Assembly: GCF_019977355.1 (NCBI RefSeq)
Contig: NZ_AP024655.1
Coordinates: forward strand, 4,154,001 to 4,218,000
Length of the DNA stretch: 64,000 nucleotides
Reading direction: 5' to 3'
DNA from: Arthrobacter sp. NicSoilB8
GTDB taxonomy: Bacteria; Actinomycetota; Actinomycetes; Actinomycetales; Micrococcaceae
A program made the translations under genes and the position numbers. Shown here piece by piece: positions 9,609 to 17,138 of the stretch (positions are counted from its first letter, which is position 1; each line of letters opens with the position of its first letter). The notes under the pieces are model-generated. The model was given only the letters and a program-made list of their open reading frames with translations. It was not told the origin of the DNA and did no database searches.

Positions 9609-9677
9609 AGCGGGCTGTGTCCGTTAGAGGACTCCGTCCGTTAGCGGGGCGCGTCCTTAGCGGGCTGTGTCCGTTAG
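9609..9677. repeat. Degenerate direct repeats at the 3' end of the permease gene
   Basis: A 19-base unit (AGCGGGCTGTGTCCGTTAG) occurs at 9609-9627 and again at 9659-9677, with two shorter variants (GTCCGTTAG, CGTCCTTAG) between. The second copy contains the stop codon of the permease (TTA at 9674-9676 on this strand), so the array looks like repeated copying of the gene's last bases into the lerK-permease gap. No function is evident. Confidence 0.65.
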
Positions 9678-11047
9678 CGGGCGGCGGCTGACTCCGAGTC
9701 CGCAGACTCCCCGGGCTGAGGGGCGAGGTTCCGGGCTGCCCTGTGGGCGGTGCCCTTGCGGGCGAGCACCACCATCAGGACGGCCGAGAGGACCATGAAG
9801 CCGCCCACCACGAACATGGGCACGTTGTAACTGCCGGTCCAGTCCTTGAGCCAGCCGGTGACGTAGCCGGCGCTGAACCCGGCCAGGTTGCCCACGGTGT
9901 TGATCAGGGCGATCCCGGCGGCGGCCGCGGCCCCGGTGAGGAATTGGGTGGGGACAGTCCAGAAGTTCGGCAGGGCCGCGAAGATGGACATCGCAGTGAG
10001 GGTGATGATCGCGATCGTGGCCGCCGGCGATCCCGCAAAGAGTGCCAGCGGGATGCTCAGGCCGCCGACGAGGGCCGGGACGGCGATGTGCCAGGTCTTG
10101 ACGCCGCGCTTGGTGGCGTCCTTGGACCAGAAGTACAGGGCAAAGGCGGCCGGCAGGTACGGGATGGCCGTGATCAGGCCCTTCTGGAAGACGTCGAACT
10201 TGGTGCCGTACAGGCCCTCGAAGCCGGAGATGATGGTCGGCAGGAAGAAGCCGAGAGCGTACAGGCCGTAGATGAAACCGAAGTAGATCAGGGCGAGCAT
10301 CCAGACCCGGCCGTTGCCGAAGACGGTGCGGACGCTGACGTGCTTGTTGCCGGCGGCGGTTTCGTTCTTTTCCTTCTCCAGTGCGCCGGTCAGCCAGATC
10401 TTTTCATCCGGCGTCAGCCACTTGGCCTTGGCCGGGGAATCAGCAAGGTAGAACCACGCGGCGATGCCGATCAGGATGGCGGGGATGGCGACGCCGAAGT
10501 ACATGACGCGCCAGCCTTCAAGGCCGAAGAGGCCATGCTGCTGGATGAGGAGGGCGGCCAGCGGTGCTCCGATGACGGTGGTCAGCGGCTGGGCCAGGTA
10601 GAACAGGGCCAGGATCTTGCTGCGGTGCCGCGACGGGACCCAGAGGCTGAGGAAGAGGATGGCGCCGGGGAAGAAGCCGGCCTCGGCCACGCCCAGGATG
10701 AAGCGCAGGACGTAGAGCTGCTCCACACTGCCCACCCAGGTGAAAAGCAGGGAGACTATGCCCCAGCTGACCATGATGCGGGCCAGCCAGCGGCGGGCGC
10801 CGAACTTGTGCAGGGCGAGGTTGCTGGGGACTTCCAGCAGGATGTAGCCGATGAAGAAGACGCCGGAGGCGAAGCCGAACTGGGCCGCCGAGAGGGCGAG
10901 ATCCGTGTTCATGCCGTTGGGGCCGGCAAAGGAGATGGCCGTGCGGTCCAGATAGTTGATGAAGAACATGAGAGCGACAAACGGCACCAGCCGCACTGCC
11001 ACTTTCCTGATTGCAGATCTTTCGACCACTGATTGCGTGGTGTCCAC
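9674..11047 (-). CDS. ACS-family MFS transporter, probable D-apionate permease
   Basis: A 457-residue major facilitator with about 12 membrane segments. FFINYLDRTAISFAGP near residue 28 and the following FFIGYILLEVPSN are typical of the anion:cation symporter family (phthalate, glucarate and tartrate permeases), which take up organic and sugar acids. As the first gene of the minus-strand operon that includes apnO it probably imports the pathway substrate, a branched aldonate, by H+ symport. A promoter with TTGACC (11189-11184) and TATGGT (11165-11160) precedes it, and an operator overlaps the -35 element. Confidence 0.85.
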   Translation of the reverse strand: MDTTQSVVERSAIRKVAVRLVPFVALMFFINYLDRTAISFAGPNGMNTDLALSAAQFGFASGVFFIGYILLEVPSNLALHKFGARRWLARIMVSWGIVSLLFTWVGSVEQLYVLRFILGVAEAGFFPGAILFLSLWVPSRHRSKILALFYLAQPLTTVIGAPLAALLIQQHGLFGLEGWRVMYFGVAIPAILIGIAAWFYLADSPAKAKWLTPDEKIWLTGALEKEKNETAAGNKHVSVRTVFGNGRVWMLALIYFGFIYGLYALGFFLPTIISGFEGLYGTKFDVFQKGLITAIPYLPAAFALYFWSKDATKRGVKTWHIAVPALVGGLSIPLALFAGSPAATIAIITLTAMSIFAALPNFWTVPTQFLTGAAAAAGIALINTVGNLAGFSAGYVTGWLKDWTGSYNVPMFVVGGFMVLSAVLMVVLARKGTAHRAARNLAPQPGESADSESAAAR

Positions 11048-11159
11048 ATTGACTCCTTGATGTCGGGATCCCGGTAGCGTCCTTCGCTGGAAGCCTGGGG
11101 ATTGGTCTCATCGCGTAGCTCCGGAGGCTGGCCAGGCCTCAACTAAGCGTGTGATAAAA

Positions 11160-11199
11160 ACCATAAGGCGTCTATCCCAAATTGGTCAACCGGTTGACA
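11160..11199. promoter_or_regulatory. Divergent promoter region with a 14-bp palindromic operator
   Basis: The perfect palindrome GTCAACCGGTTGAC lies at 11185-11198. It covers the -35 element (TTGACC, 18-base spacer, -10 TATGGT) of the minus-strand permease operon. On the other strand it supplies a TTGACA (11194-11199) that could serve as the -35 of the regulator gene. It is the probable binding site of the FadR-type regulator encoded alongside, placed to repress both directions. Confidence 0.65.
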
Positions 11200-11253
11200 T
11201 GTTTATTTCTTGGCGGACGTCAACATGGCTCTGCGGGCGCTGGTTGTTACGCT

Positions 11254-12027
11254 GTGGAGGTGTCCGTTAACTCCGCCGCCTCGACGGCAAAAATCAGTGC
11301 TGCGCTCGGCTCCATGGTGCAAGGCTCTGTGGTGTCCGAAGTCGCCGAACGGCTCCTTGGCTACTTCACAAGTGGCGAAATCGCCGTCGGAACCCGCCTG
11401 CCGGCAGAGCGTCAGCTCGCCGCGTCGCTGGGGGTCGGACGCTCCGCAGTCCGCGAAGCCCTCGCTGCACTGGAGATCCTCGGGATCGTCATCGTCCGGC
11501 CGGGTTCCGGAACCTATCTTCGCGGCGGCATCTCCGAGCTACTCCCCCGCACACTGAGCTGGGGCCTGATGCTGGGCGCCCCGCGCACGCGCGAACTCGT
11601 GGAACTGCGCGGCGGACTCGAAGTCCAGGCCGGCCAGTTGGCGGCCCGGCGGATCACCGACGACGCCCTGGACCGGATGCGCGAAAACCTGGCCACCATG
11701 GACCAGAGCCTCGACGACCTCGCGACGTTCGTGGAGGCCGACGCCGCCTTCCACCGGGAAATCGCGGCCGCCTCCGGCAACCAGGTCCTGCAGGAGCTGC
11801 TGCAGAGCATCCGCTCGCTGCTGCGCATCTGGGTGGACCGTGCCCTCACGGACGAGGGGCACGCGGCGGCGGCCCTGGCCGAGCACCGCGAAATCTTCCG
11901 CGCCCTGGAATCCCGCGACGAGGCCGCCGTCACCTCAGCCATGCGCTCCCACATGGACACAGCCTCCCGGCGCCTCCTGGCCGGATTCGACGCCGACCAG
12001 GCTCCGCCGGAGGCTGAAGCGGACTGA
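11254..12027 (+). CDS. FadR-subfamily GntR transcriptional regulator
   Basis: A 257-residue regulator from GTG 11254 (GTG 11260 is an equally good start; upstream in-frame starts would place the operator inside the gene). The winged helix-turn-helix has GTRLPAERQLAASLGVGRSAVREALAALEILG in its usual order, with the wing RPGSGTYLRG. The C-terminal FCD effector domain has the RGGLEVQAGQLAA and DAAFHREIAAASGN helices that carry metal and ligand residues. It diverges from the apionate operon and most likely represses it until a pathway acid binds the FCD domain. It converges on the next cluster across a long palindrome. Confidence 0.87.
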   Translation: MEVSVNSAASTAKISAALGSMVQGSVVSEVAERLLGYFTSGEIAVGTRLPAERQLAASLGVGRSAVREALAALEILGIVIVRPGSGTYLRGGISELLPRTLSWGLMLGAPRTRELVELRGGLEVQAGQLAARRITDDALDRMRENLATMDQSLDDLATFVEADAAFHREIAAASGNQVLQELLQSIRSLLRIWVDRALTDEGHAAAALAEHREIFRALESRDEAAVTSAMRSHMDTASRRLLAGFDADQAPPEAEAD

Positions 12028-12052
12028 CGCCGGCCGCCACTCCCCCAACGCG

Positions 12053-12121
12053 CGAATTCGCCGGAAAGCTGCCGAGTTTCGCAGGCGGTCCCTGCGAACG
12101 GGCAGCTTTCCGGCGAATTCG
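12053..12121. repeat. Intergenic double-stem palindrome between convergent genes (B)
   Basis: A perfect 21-bp inverted repeat (arms 12053-12073 and 12101-12121) encloses a second, imperfect stem (TTTCGCAGG / CCTGCGAA). It lies between the convergent regulator and dehydrogenase genes, as copies A, C and D do, but has a different sequence. A bidirectional terminator is the simplest reading. Confidence 0.8.
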
Positions 12122-12156
12122 GCCGGCCAGTGGTAGGAGATGCGGCAGGGCGGTCG

Positions 12157-13332
12157 CTAGGCGGTGACCGCCACGGCCGGCTCGGCGATGGCGGTGAGTT
12201 CCACCGGCGCGGGACGCGCAACCGTGCTGCCGATCCGGACGGGTGCACCCGTGTGCGCCGAGTCGAGCACGGATTCCATCACGTCGAGGGCGTGGAAGGC
12301 CAAGGCACCGCCTGCCCTGGGCTCCTGGCCGGCAGGAGTGCGGACGAGGTCTGCGATGCCGAAGCCCCGCCCCGAGTCCTCGTAGCCGGCGGAGACGGGA
12401 AGGGTTTCCCAGTCATCCGCACCGAGCGCAAATACCTGCACGTCGCCGTCGAAGTGGTTGGGATCCGGGACCGCCAGGGAGCCGTGCTCGCCATGGATTT
12501 CGATGTTGGCGCTCTTGGTCTTCACGGCATCGAAGCTCATCACCAGCGTGGACAAGGCTCCCGAGGCGTGGACCAGGACGCCGGTCACGTGGGTGTCGAT
12601 CGCCACCGGCACGCTTTGGCCAACGCGTGCGCCCGAGCCGATGATCCGCTCGCCGCGGGTGTGGCTGGCCGCCCCGATCACCGAGACCACCGGCCCCAGC
12701 AGGGTGACCAGGGCCGAGACGTAGTACGGTCCCATGTCCAGGAGCGGGCCGCCGCCGGGCTGGTAGTAGAAGTCCGGGTTCGGGTGCCAGCGCTCGTGAC
12801 CGGGTGTGACCATGGTGGCGGTCGCGGAGATGGGCTTGCCGATCAGGCCATCGTCAATAGCCTTCCGGGCGGTCTGGATCCCGGTGCCGAGCACGGTGTC
12901 CGGGGCGCAGCCGACCGCGACGCCTGCTGCCCGGGCTGCGTCCAGGACCTGGCGGGCCTCCGCCGTCGTCGCCGCGAGGGGCTTCTCGCCGTAGACGGAT
13001 TTGCCGGCCGCAATGGCGCGCAGCGCGACCTCGGCGTGGGCTGCCGGGATGGTCAGGTTCAGGACGAGGTCGACGTCGTCCGCGGCCAGGAGCGCGTCGA
13101 CGGTGAGCGCCCGGACGCCAGGGTACGAGTCGGCCACTGCCTGCGCCCGGGCGGGGTCCAGGTCCGCGACGGCGACAAGGTTGATGTCCTCCAGACGGCG
13201 GAAGTTCGCCAGGTACTGGGCGATGATGGCTCCGCAGCCGATGATGCCCACGTTTGTTGGCCGGTCTGTTGTTGACTGGTCTGTTGTTGACTGGTCTGTT
13301 GTTGACTGGTCTGTGTCTAACGGCTTGCCCAC
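12157..13332 (-). CDS. Gfo/Idh/MocA-family oxidoreductase with a repeat-bearing N-terminus
   Basis: A 391-residue NAD(P)-dependent sugar dehydrogenase of the Gfo/Idh/MocA family. The Rossmann loop is NVGIIGCGAIIAQYL, followed by YGEKPLA with the conserved Lys, and PGHERWHPNPDFYY / LLDMGPYY in the C-terminal sheet domain. The GTG at 13332 has an AAAGGGG ribosome binding site and overlaps the upstream gene by 16 bases. Between the start and the Rossmann fold lie three copies of a 5-residue unit (STTDQ) absent from normal family members. It is the last gene of the importer operon; oxidation of the imported sugar, perhaps at C3, is the likely role. Confidence 0.85.
   Translation of the reverse strand: MGKPLDTDQSTTDQSTTDQSTTDRPTNVGIIGCGAIIAQYLANFRRLEDINLVAVADLDPARAQAVADSYPGVRALTVDALLAADDVDLVLNLTIPAAHAEVALRAIAAGKSVYGEKPLAATTAEARQVLDAARAAGVAVGCAPDTVLGTGIQTARKAIDDGLIGKPISATATMVTPGHERWHPNPDFYYQPGGGPLLDMGPYYVSALVTLLGPVVSVIGAASHTRGERIIGSGARVGQSVPVAIDTHVTGVLVHASGALSTLVMSFDAVKTKSANIEIHGEHGSLAVPDPNHFDGDVQVFALGADDWETLPVSAGYEDSGRGFGIADLVRTPAGQEPRAGGALAFHALDVMESVLDSAHTGAPVRIGSTVARPAPVELTAIAEPAVAVTA
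13269..13313. repeat. 15-bp tandem repeat, three exact copies, inside a coding region
   Basis: Three identical copies of TTGTTGACTGGTCTG follow one another with a partial copy on the left. In the gene's frame each unit encodes the same pentapeptide (Asp-Gln-Ser-Thr-Thr). Perfect identity suggests recent slippage. Gain or loss of a unit would keep the frame. Confidence 0.9.
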
Positions 13333-14018
13333 AGCAGGCCCCTTTCGATGATGGTGCGGACGTTGCTGTCCTGGAGGATTTCGACCCGGTGCCCGGGGGT
13401 GCAAACGAAGATCTTGCCCTTTCCCCATTGCCGGGTCCAGATGGCGGGCGAGGTGACTTCCCGGTGCCAGGGGTCCCATTCCCGGACTTTCTGGGTGGTG
13501 GTGGCCAGGACGTCGATGTAATCGTCCGCAAGGACCCAGTATTGTTCCGTGACGAGATCAAAGTCGCCGAGGCCTGCGGTGATCGGATGATCCGCGGCCG
13601 CGGGGAGCATGTTGACGGTGTACGGGACGTAGTTGTCCGGCTGCCCGCCCGTCCGCTCATCCGGGTGCTTGCCCGGGTGGCAGGCAAACTGGCCGCCGAT
13701 CAGGTGCAGGTAGTCCGAGGTGTCGCGGTAGGAATCCGCGATGCCGCCGTGCCAGCCGGCGAGCCCGGTGCCGTTCTCCACGGCGGCCCGGAGGCCCTCG
13801 AACTCGTCTTTTTCGATGGTGGACATGGTCATGCACTGCAGAATCAGGTCCACGCCGGCCAGGTAGTCGGCGTCGGCGTAGATCTTGGGCGACTCCTCCA
13901 CCCGGACGTCGTAGCCGTTGGCTTTCAGGTAGGGGATGAATTCCTCGGTGGCTTCAACGGGCTGGTGCCCGTCCCAGCCGCCGCGCACCACGAGGGCGGT
14001 CTTGGTATCGGTCGTCAT
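13317..14018 (-). CDS. ThuA-like protein
   Basis: A 233-residue ThuA-family protein with a class-I-glutamine-amidotransferase-like fold. The conserved ALVVRGGWDGHQP opening, GLAGWHGGIADSY near residue 90 and IGGQFACHPG near 108 are present. In rhizobia ThuA works with the Gfo/Idh dehydrogenase ThuB on 3-keto derivatives of disaccharides such as trehalose. Here it is encoded between two Gfo/Idh genes behind an ABC importer, which is the same functional package. The substrate is not evident. Confidence 0.85.
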   Translation of the reverse strand: MTTDTKTALVVRGGWDGHQPVEATEEFIPYLKANGYDVRVEESPKIYADADYLAGVDLILQCMTMSTIEKDEFEGLRAAVENGTGLAGWHGGIADSYRDTSDYLHLIGGQFACHPGKHPDERTGGQPDNYVPYTVNMLPAAADHPITAGLGDFDLVTEQYWVLADDYIDVLATTTQKVREWDPWHREVTSPAIWTRQWGKGKIFVCTPGHRVEILQDSNVRTIIERGLLWASR

Positions 14019-14102
14019 GGGGTTCCTCTGTACTTCGTTGGTTTGTTCCGGGCCGGCTCGGCGGACGGCGGGGAGGGCGGTGGGTTCTGTCAGGTGGCCC
14101 GG

Positions 14103-15317
14103 TCAGACGTTGTGCCAGTGGCTGTCGGCGCGGGCGCTGGCTTCGACGGCGGCGAGGACTCGTTGGACCTGGAGGGCATCGGCGAAGGACGGCGAGGGCT
14201 GCCTGCCGGCGCCGATGGCGGTCACCAGGTCCACCACTTGATGCGTGAATCCGTGTTCGTACCCGAGGCCATGGCCGGTGGGCCACCAGTTGCCGGTGTA
14301 CGGGTGGGAAGGTTCCGTGACCATGATCCTGCGGAAGCCTGCGTCCGGCTCTTGGCCGGAGTCGTACACCTGCAGGGAGTTCATGTCGTCGAAGTCAAAG
14401 GCCAGGGATCCCAAAGTGCCGTTGAGTTCCAGCCGCATGGCGTTCTTGCGGCCCAGGGCGAAGCGGGTGGCTTCAAAGATGCCGATCGGGCCGGAGGAGG
14501 CACCGTTGCCGGCGGCAGCGCCGCCGTCGGGCGTTCCCTCAAAACGGGCGGTGAACAGTGCGGCGTCGTCCACGGTGACCGCACCGCGGGGACCATCAGA
14601 ACCGCCGCGCCCGCCCAGGCCCACGAAGTCTCCGCCCAGGGGACGCTCCTTGACGAAGGTTTCCAGCAGCGCCGAGACCCCGGTGATGTTGCGTCCGGTG
14701 ATCCACTGCGCAGCGTCGATGCTGTGCGCTCCAATGTCCCCCAGGGAACCGGACCCGGACTTGGCCTTCTCCAGCCGCCAGGTGAGCGGCGCATCCGCGT
14801 CGCTCAGCCAGTCCTGCAGGTACTGCGCCCGGACGTGCCGGATCTCGCCCAGCCGCCCGTCATCCACCATCCTCTTGGCCAAGGCCAACGCCGGGGTGCG
14901 CCGGTAGCTGAAGCCGCACATGGAGAACACACCCCGGGCGGCCGCAGCCTGGGCAGCCGCGGTCATCTGCTCCGCTTCGGCCACGGAATTTGCGAGCGGT
15001 TTCTCGCAGAGGACGTGCTTGCCGGCCTCGAGCGCGGCGATGGCGATCTCGGCATGCGTGTTGCCGGGGGTGCAGATGTCGATCAGGTCGATATCGTCCC
15101 GCTCGATCAGGCGGCGCCAGTCCGTTTCCACGGCATCCCAGCCGTACTTGGCCGCCGCGGCCCGCACGCCCTCCTCGTTCCGGCCGGCAACGGCCGCCAG
15201 TTCCGGGGCGAGCGGGAGGTCGAAGAACCGCGGCGCGGTCCGCCAGGCGTGGGAGTGCGCGGCGCCCATGAAGGCGTAGCCCACCATCCCCACCCGCAGG
15301 GGTTTAGGTTCAGTCAC
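14103..15317 (-). CDS. Gfo/Idh/MocA-family oxidoreductase
   Basis: A 404-residue NAD(P)-dependent dehydrogenase. It starts with LRVGMVGYAFMGAAHSHAW, has the catalytic CEKPLANS near residue 98, and SLGDIGAHSIDAAQWITG near 200. A Gly/Ser-rich stretch around residues 240-275 is longer than usual. It is the first enzyme gene behind the ABC importer, 12 bases after the second permease, and is followed by ThuA and a second Gfo/Idh enzyme. Two such enzymes plus ThuA suggest oxidation of a glycoside to a keto-sugar and further processing. Confidence 0.87.
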   Translation of the reverse strand: MTEPKPLRVGMVGYAFMGAAHSHAWRTAPRFFDLPLAPELAAVAGRNEEGVRAAAAKYGWDAVETDWRRLIERDDIDLIDICTPGNTHAEIAIAALEAGKHVLCEKPLANSVAEAEQMTAAAQAAAARGVFSMCGFSYRRTPALALAKRMVDDGRLGEIRHVRAQYLQDWLSDADAPLTWRLEKAKSGSGSLGDIGAHSIDAAQWITGRNITGVSALLETFVKERPLGGDFVGLGGRGGSDGPRGAVTVDDAALFTARFEGTPDGGAAAGNGASSGPIGIFEATRFALGRKNAMRLELNGTLGSLAFDFDDMNSLQVYDSGQEPDAGFRRIMVTEPSHPYTGNWWPTGHGLGYEHGFTHQVVDLVTAIGAGRQPSPSFADALQVQRVLAAVEASARADSHWHNV

Positions 15318-15329
15318 AACAAGTCCTCT

Positions 15330-16232
15330 CTATTTGCTGAAGCCGGCGGTGAGGCCGCTGAGCAGCTGACGCCGGGCGATCACATAGACCACCAGCAGCG
15401 GCAGCGTGGCGAGCACGACGGCGGCCAGCACCGCCGGGATGTTGACGCTGAATTCGCCCTGGAACGTCCACAGTGACAGCGGCAGCACCCGGGTCTCCGG
15501 GCTCTGCGTCAGTATCAGCGGGAACAGGAAGCCGTTCCACACTCCGAGCGCGTTGTAGATGCCGACGGTCACCACGGCAGGTCGGGTCATCGGCAGCGCC
15601 AGGCGCCACATCATGGCCCAGTCGGAGCAGCCGTCCAGCCGCATTGATTCGAAGAGCTCGTTGGGCACGTCCCGCATGAAGTTGGACAGGATCAGCACGG
15701 AGATCGGGATCGCGAAGGCGATGGAAGGCAGGATCAGGGCCAGGAGGGTGTCGTACATGTGGGCCCGCGTGATCATCCAGTAGATGGGAATGATCGTGGC
15801 GTGCAACGGGATCGCGAGGCCCAGCAGGAACAGGTTGTTGGTCCAGTTCAGGAACCTGCTCTTGCCGCGGACGATCGCGTAAGCGGCCATGAAGGACACC
15901 AGGAGTGCCGGGATCACGCTGCCTACGGTGACGATGAGGCTGTTGGCAAAGTACTTGGCGAAGTCATTCTCCAGGACCAGCTTGTAGTTCTCCAGAGTGG
16001 GCTCGGCGGGCGGCATCATCGGGTTGGAGGTGAAGAAGCCTGCCTGGTTCTTCAGGCTCGTCACCACCACGTAGTAGACGGGGACGATGATGATGGCCAG
16101 CCAGAGCCAGCCGCCGAGGCCGCCGAGGAAGTTGGGGCGCGTCCGTCCGGGTCCCTTGGTCCGCGGACGGGGGCTGGCTGCGGGGCGGGCGGGCGCCGAG
16201 GGCGGGACGGGGAGCTGGGTCAGGGAAGCCAT
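15330..16232 (-). CDS. ABC sugar transporter permease (MalG type)
   Basis: A 300-residue inner-membrane permease of the carbohydrate uptake 1 (CUT1) family. The N-terminal 35 residues are a Pro/Arg-rich cytoplasmic tail before six membrane segments. The EAA loop that docks the ATPase reads ELFESMRLDGCSDWAMMWRL near residue 195. The start shares one base with the stop of the partner permease. No ATPase gene is encoded in the cluster, as is usual for actinobacterial CUT1 systems, which borrow a shared MsiK-type ATPase. Confidence 0.92.
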   Translation of the reverse strand: MASLTQLPVPPSAPARPAASPRPRTKGPGRTRPNFLGGLGGWLWLAIIIVPVYYVVVTSLKNQAGFFTSNPMMPPAEPTLENYKLVLENDFAKYFANSLIVTVGSVIPALLVSFMAAYAIVRGKSRFLNWTNNLFLLGLAIPLHATIIPIYWMITRAHMYDTLLALILPSIAFAIPISVLILSNFMRDVPNELFESMRLDGCSDWAMMWRLALPMTRPAVVTVGIYNALGVWNGFLFPLILTQSPETRVLPLSLWTFQGEFSVNIPAVLAAVVLATLPLLVVYVIARRQLLSGLTAGFSK

Positions 16233-17134
16233 CAGGCACCTTCCAATTGGCTTGCGTTGCGGTTCTTTCCGCCCAGCCTCTGCAGCAGCAGGGCGAGGGC
16301 CAGCCCGATCACCACGAGGATGACGCCGAGGGCGCTCGCGGCGCCCATGTCGTTGGCTTTGAACCCGGTGAGGTACATGTGCAGCGGGAGCAGCCGGGTG
16401 GCGTAGCCGGGACCGCCGCCGGTCAGGACGAAGACGAGGTCAAAGTACGCCAGCGATCCGACCACCATGAGCGTGGAGGAGGTGATGATGGTGTACTTCA
16501 GCTGGGGCAGGGTGATGTTGAAGAACTGCTGTACCCGTCCGGCACCGTCGATTTGCGCGGCCTCGTAGAGCGACGCCGGGATCTGGCGCACGCCGCCCTG
16601 GTAGATGAGCGTGTGGAAGGGGACAAACTGCCAGGCGATCACGAAGACCACGACGAACAGCACGAGGTCCGAATCGCCCAGCCAGTCCTGGGCCAGGAAC
16701 GGCAGGCCAAGCCCTGCGCCCAGGCCGAAGTTGGGGTCCAGGAGGGCTTTGAACGCGATGGCGACGGCGGCCGAGGACAGCAGCAGCGGCACGAAGTAGA
16801 GGACGGCCAGGGCCGCGCGGTACTTCTGGCCTGCGGCGGTGAAGACACCCAAGAGCAGACTGATCGGGGCCTGGACGATGAACGAGAAGAACATGATCTT
16901 CGCGGTCACCAGCAGGGCGTTCCCGGTGACGGGGTCCGTCAGGACGGTGGTCCAGCTGGACAAGCCGTCCAGTTTGATCTCGCCGAGGCCGTCCCACGAG
17001 GTGAAGCTGAGGAACAAGACGCCGATCAGCGGGATGATGGCGAACAGCAGGAAGAAGGCAAGGGCTGGGGCGGCCAGCCACCCCGACGGGCCCGGTTGAA
17101 GGGGCCGCCGGGAGGAACCGGATGTGGTGGACAC
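16232..17134 (-). CDS. ABC sugar transporter permease (MalF type)
   Basis: A 300-residue CUT1 permease with six membrane segments and the EAA loop SLYEAAQIDGAGRVQQFFNI near residue 190. It is the partner of the MalG-type permease directly downstream and lies 4 bases after the binding-protein gene. Together they form the channel for the sugar captured by the lipoprotein encoded upstream. Confidence 0.92.
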   Translation of the reverse strand: MSTTSGSSRRPLQPGPSGWLAAPALAFFLLFAIIPLIGVLFLSFTSWDGLGEIKLDGLSSWTTVLTDPVTGNALLVTAKIMFFSFIVQAPISLLLGVFTAAGQKYRAALAVLYFVPLLLSSAAVAIAFKALLDPNFGLGAGLGLPFLAQDWLGDSDLVLFVVVFVIAWQFVPFHTLIYQGGVRQIPASLYEAAQIDGAGRVQQFFNITLPQLKYTIITSSTLMVVGSLAYFDLVFVLTGGGPGYATRLLPLHMYLTGFKANDMGAASALGVILVVIGLALALLLQRLGGKNRNASQLEGA

Positions 17135-17138
17135 TGGA

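Noticed and set aside
7737..9644. A 635-codon open frame on the plus strand
   Set aside because: Antisense to the fused kinase lerK; composition is the mirror of Ala/Gly-rich coding sequence.
11182..11253. Upstream start of the FadR-type regulator at 11182
   Set aside because: It would put the 14-bp palindromic operator and likely promoter inside the gene. GTG 11254/11260 fits the family N-terminus.
13254..15476. A 740-codon open frame on the plus strand
   Set aside because: Antisense to the ThuA and two Gfo/Idh genes, with Gly/Val/Arg-rich composition and no recognisable family.
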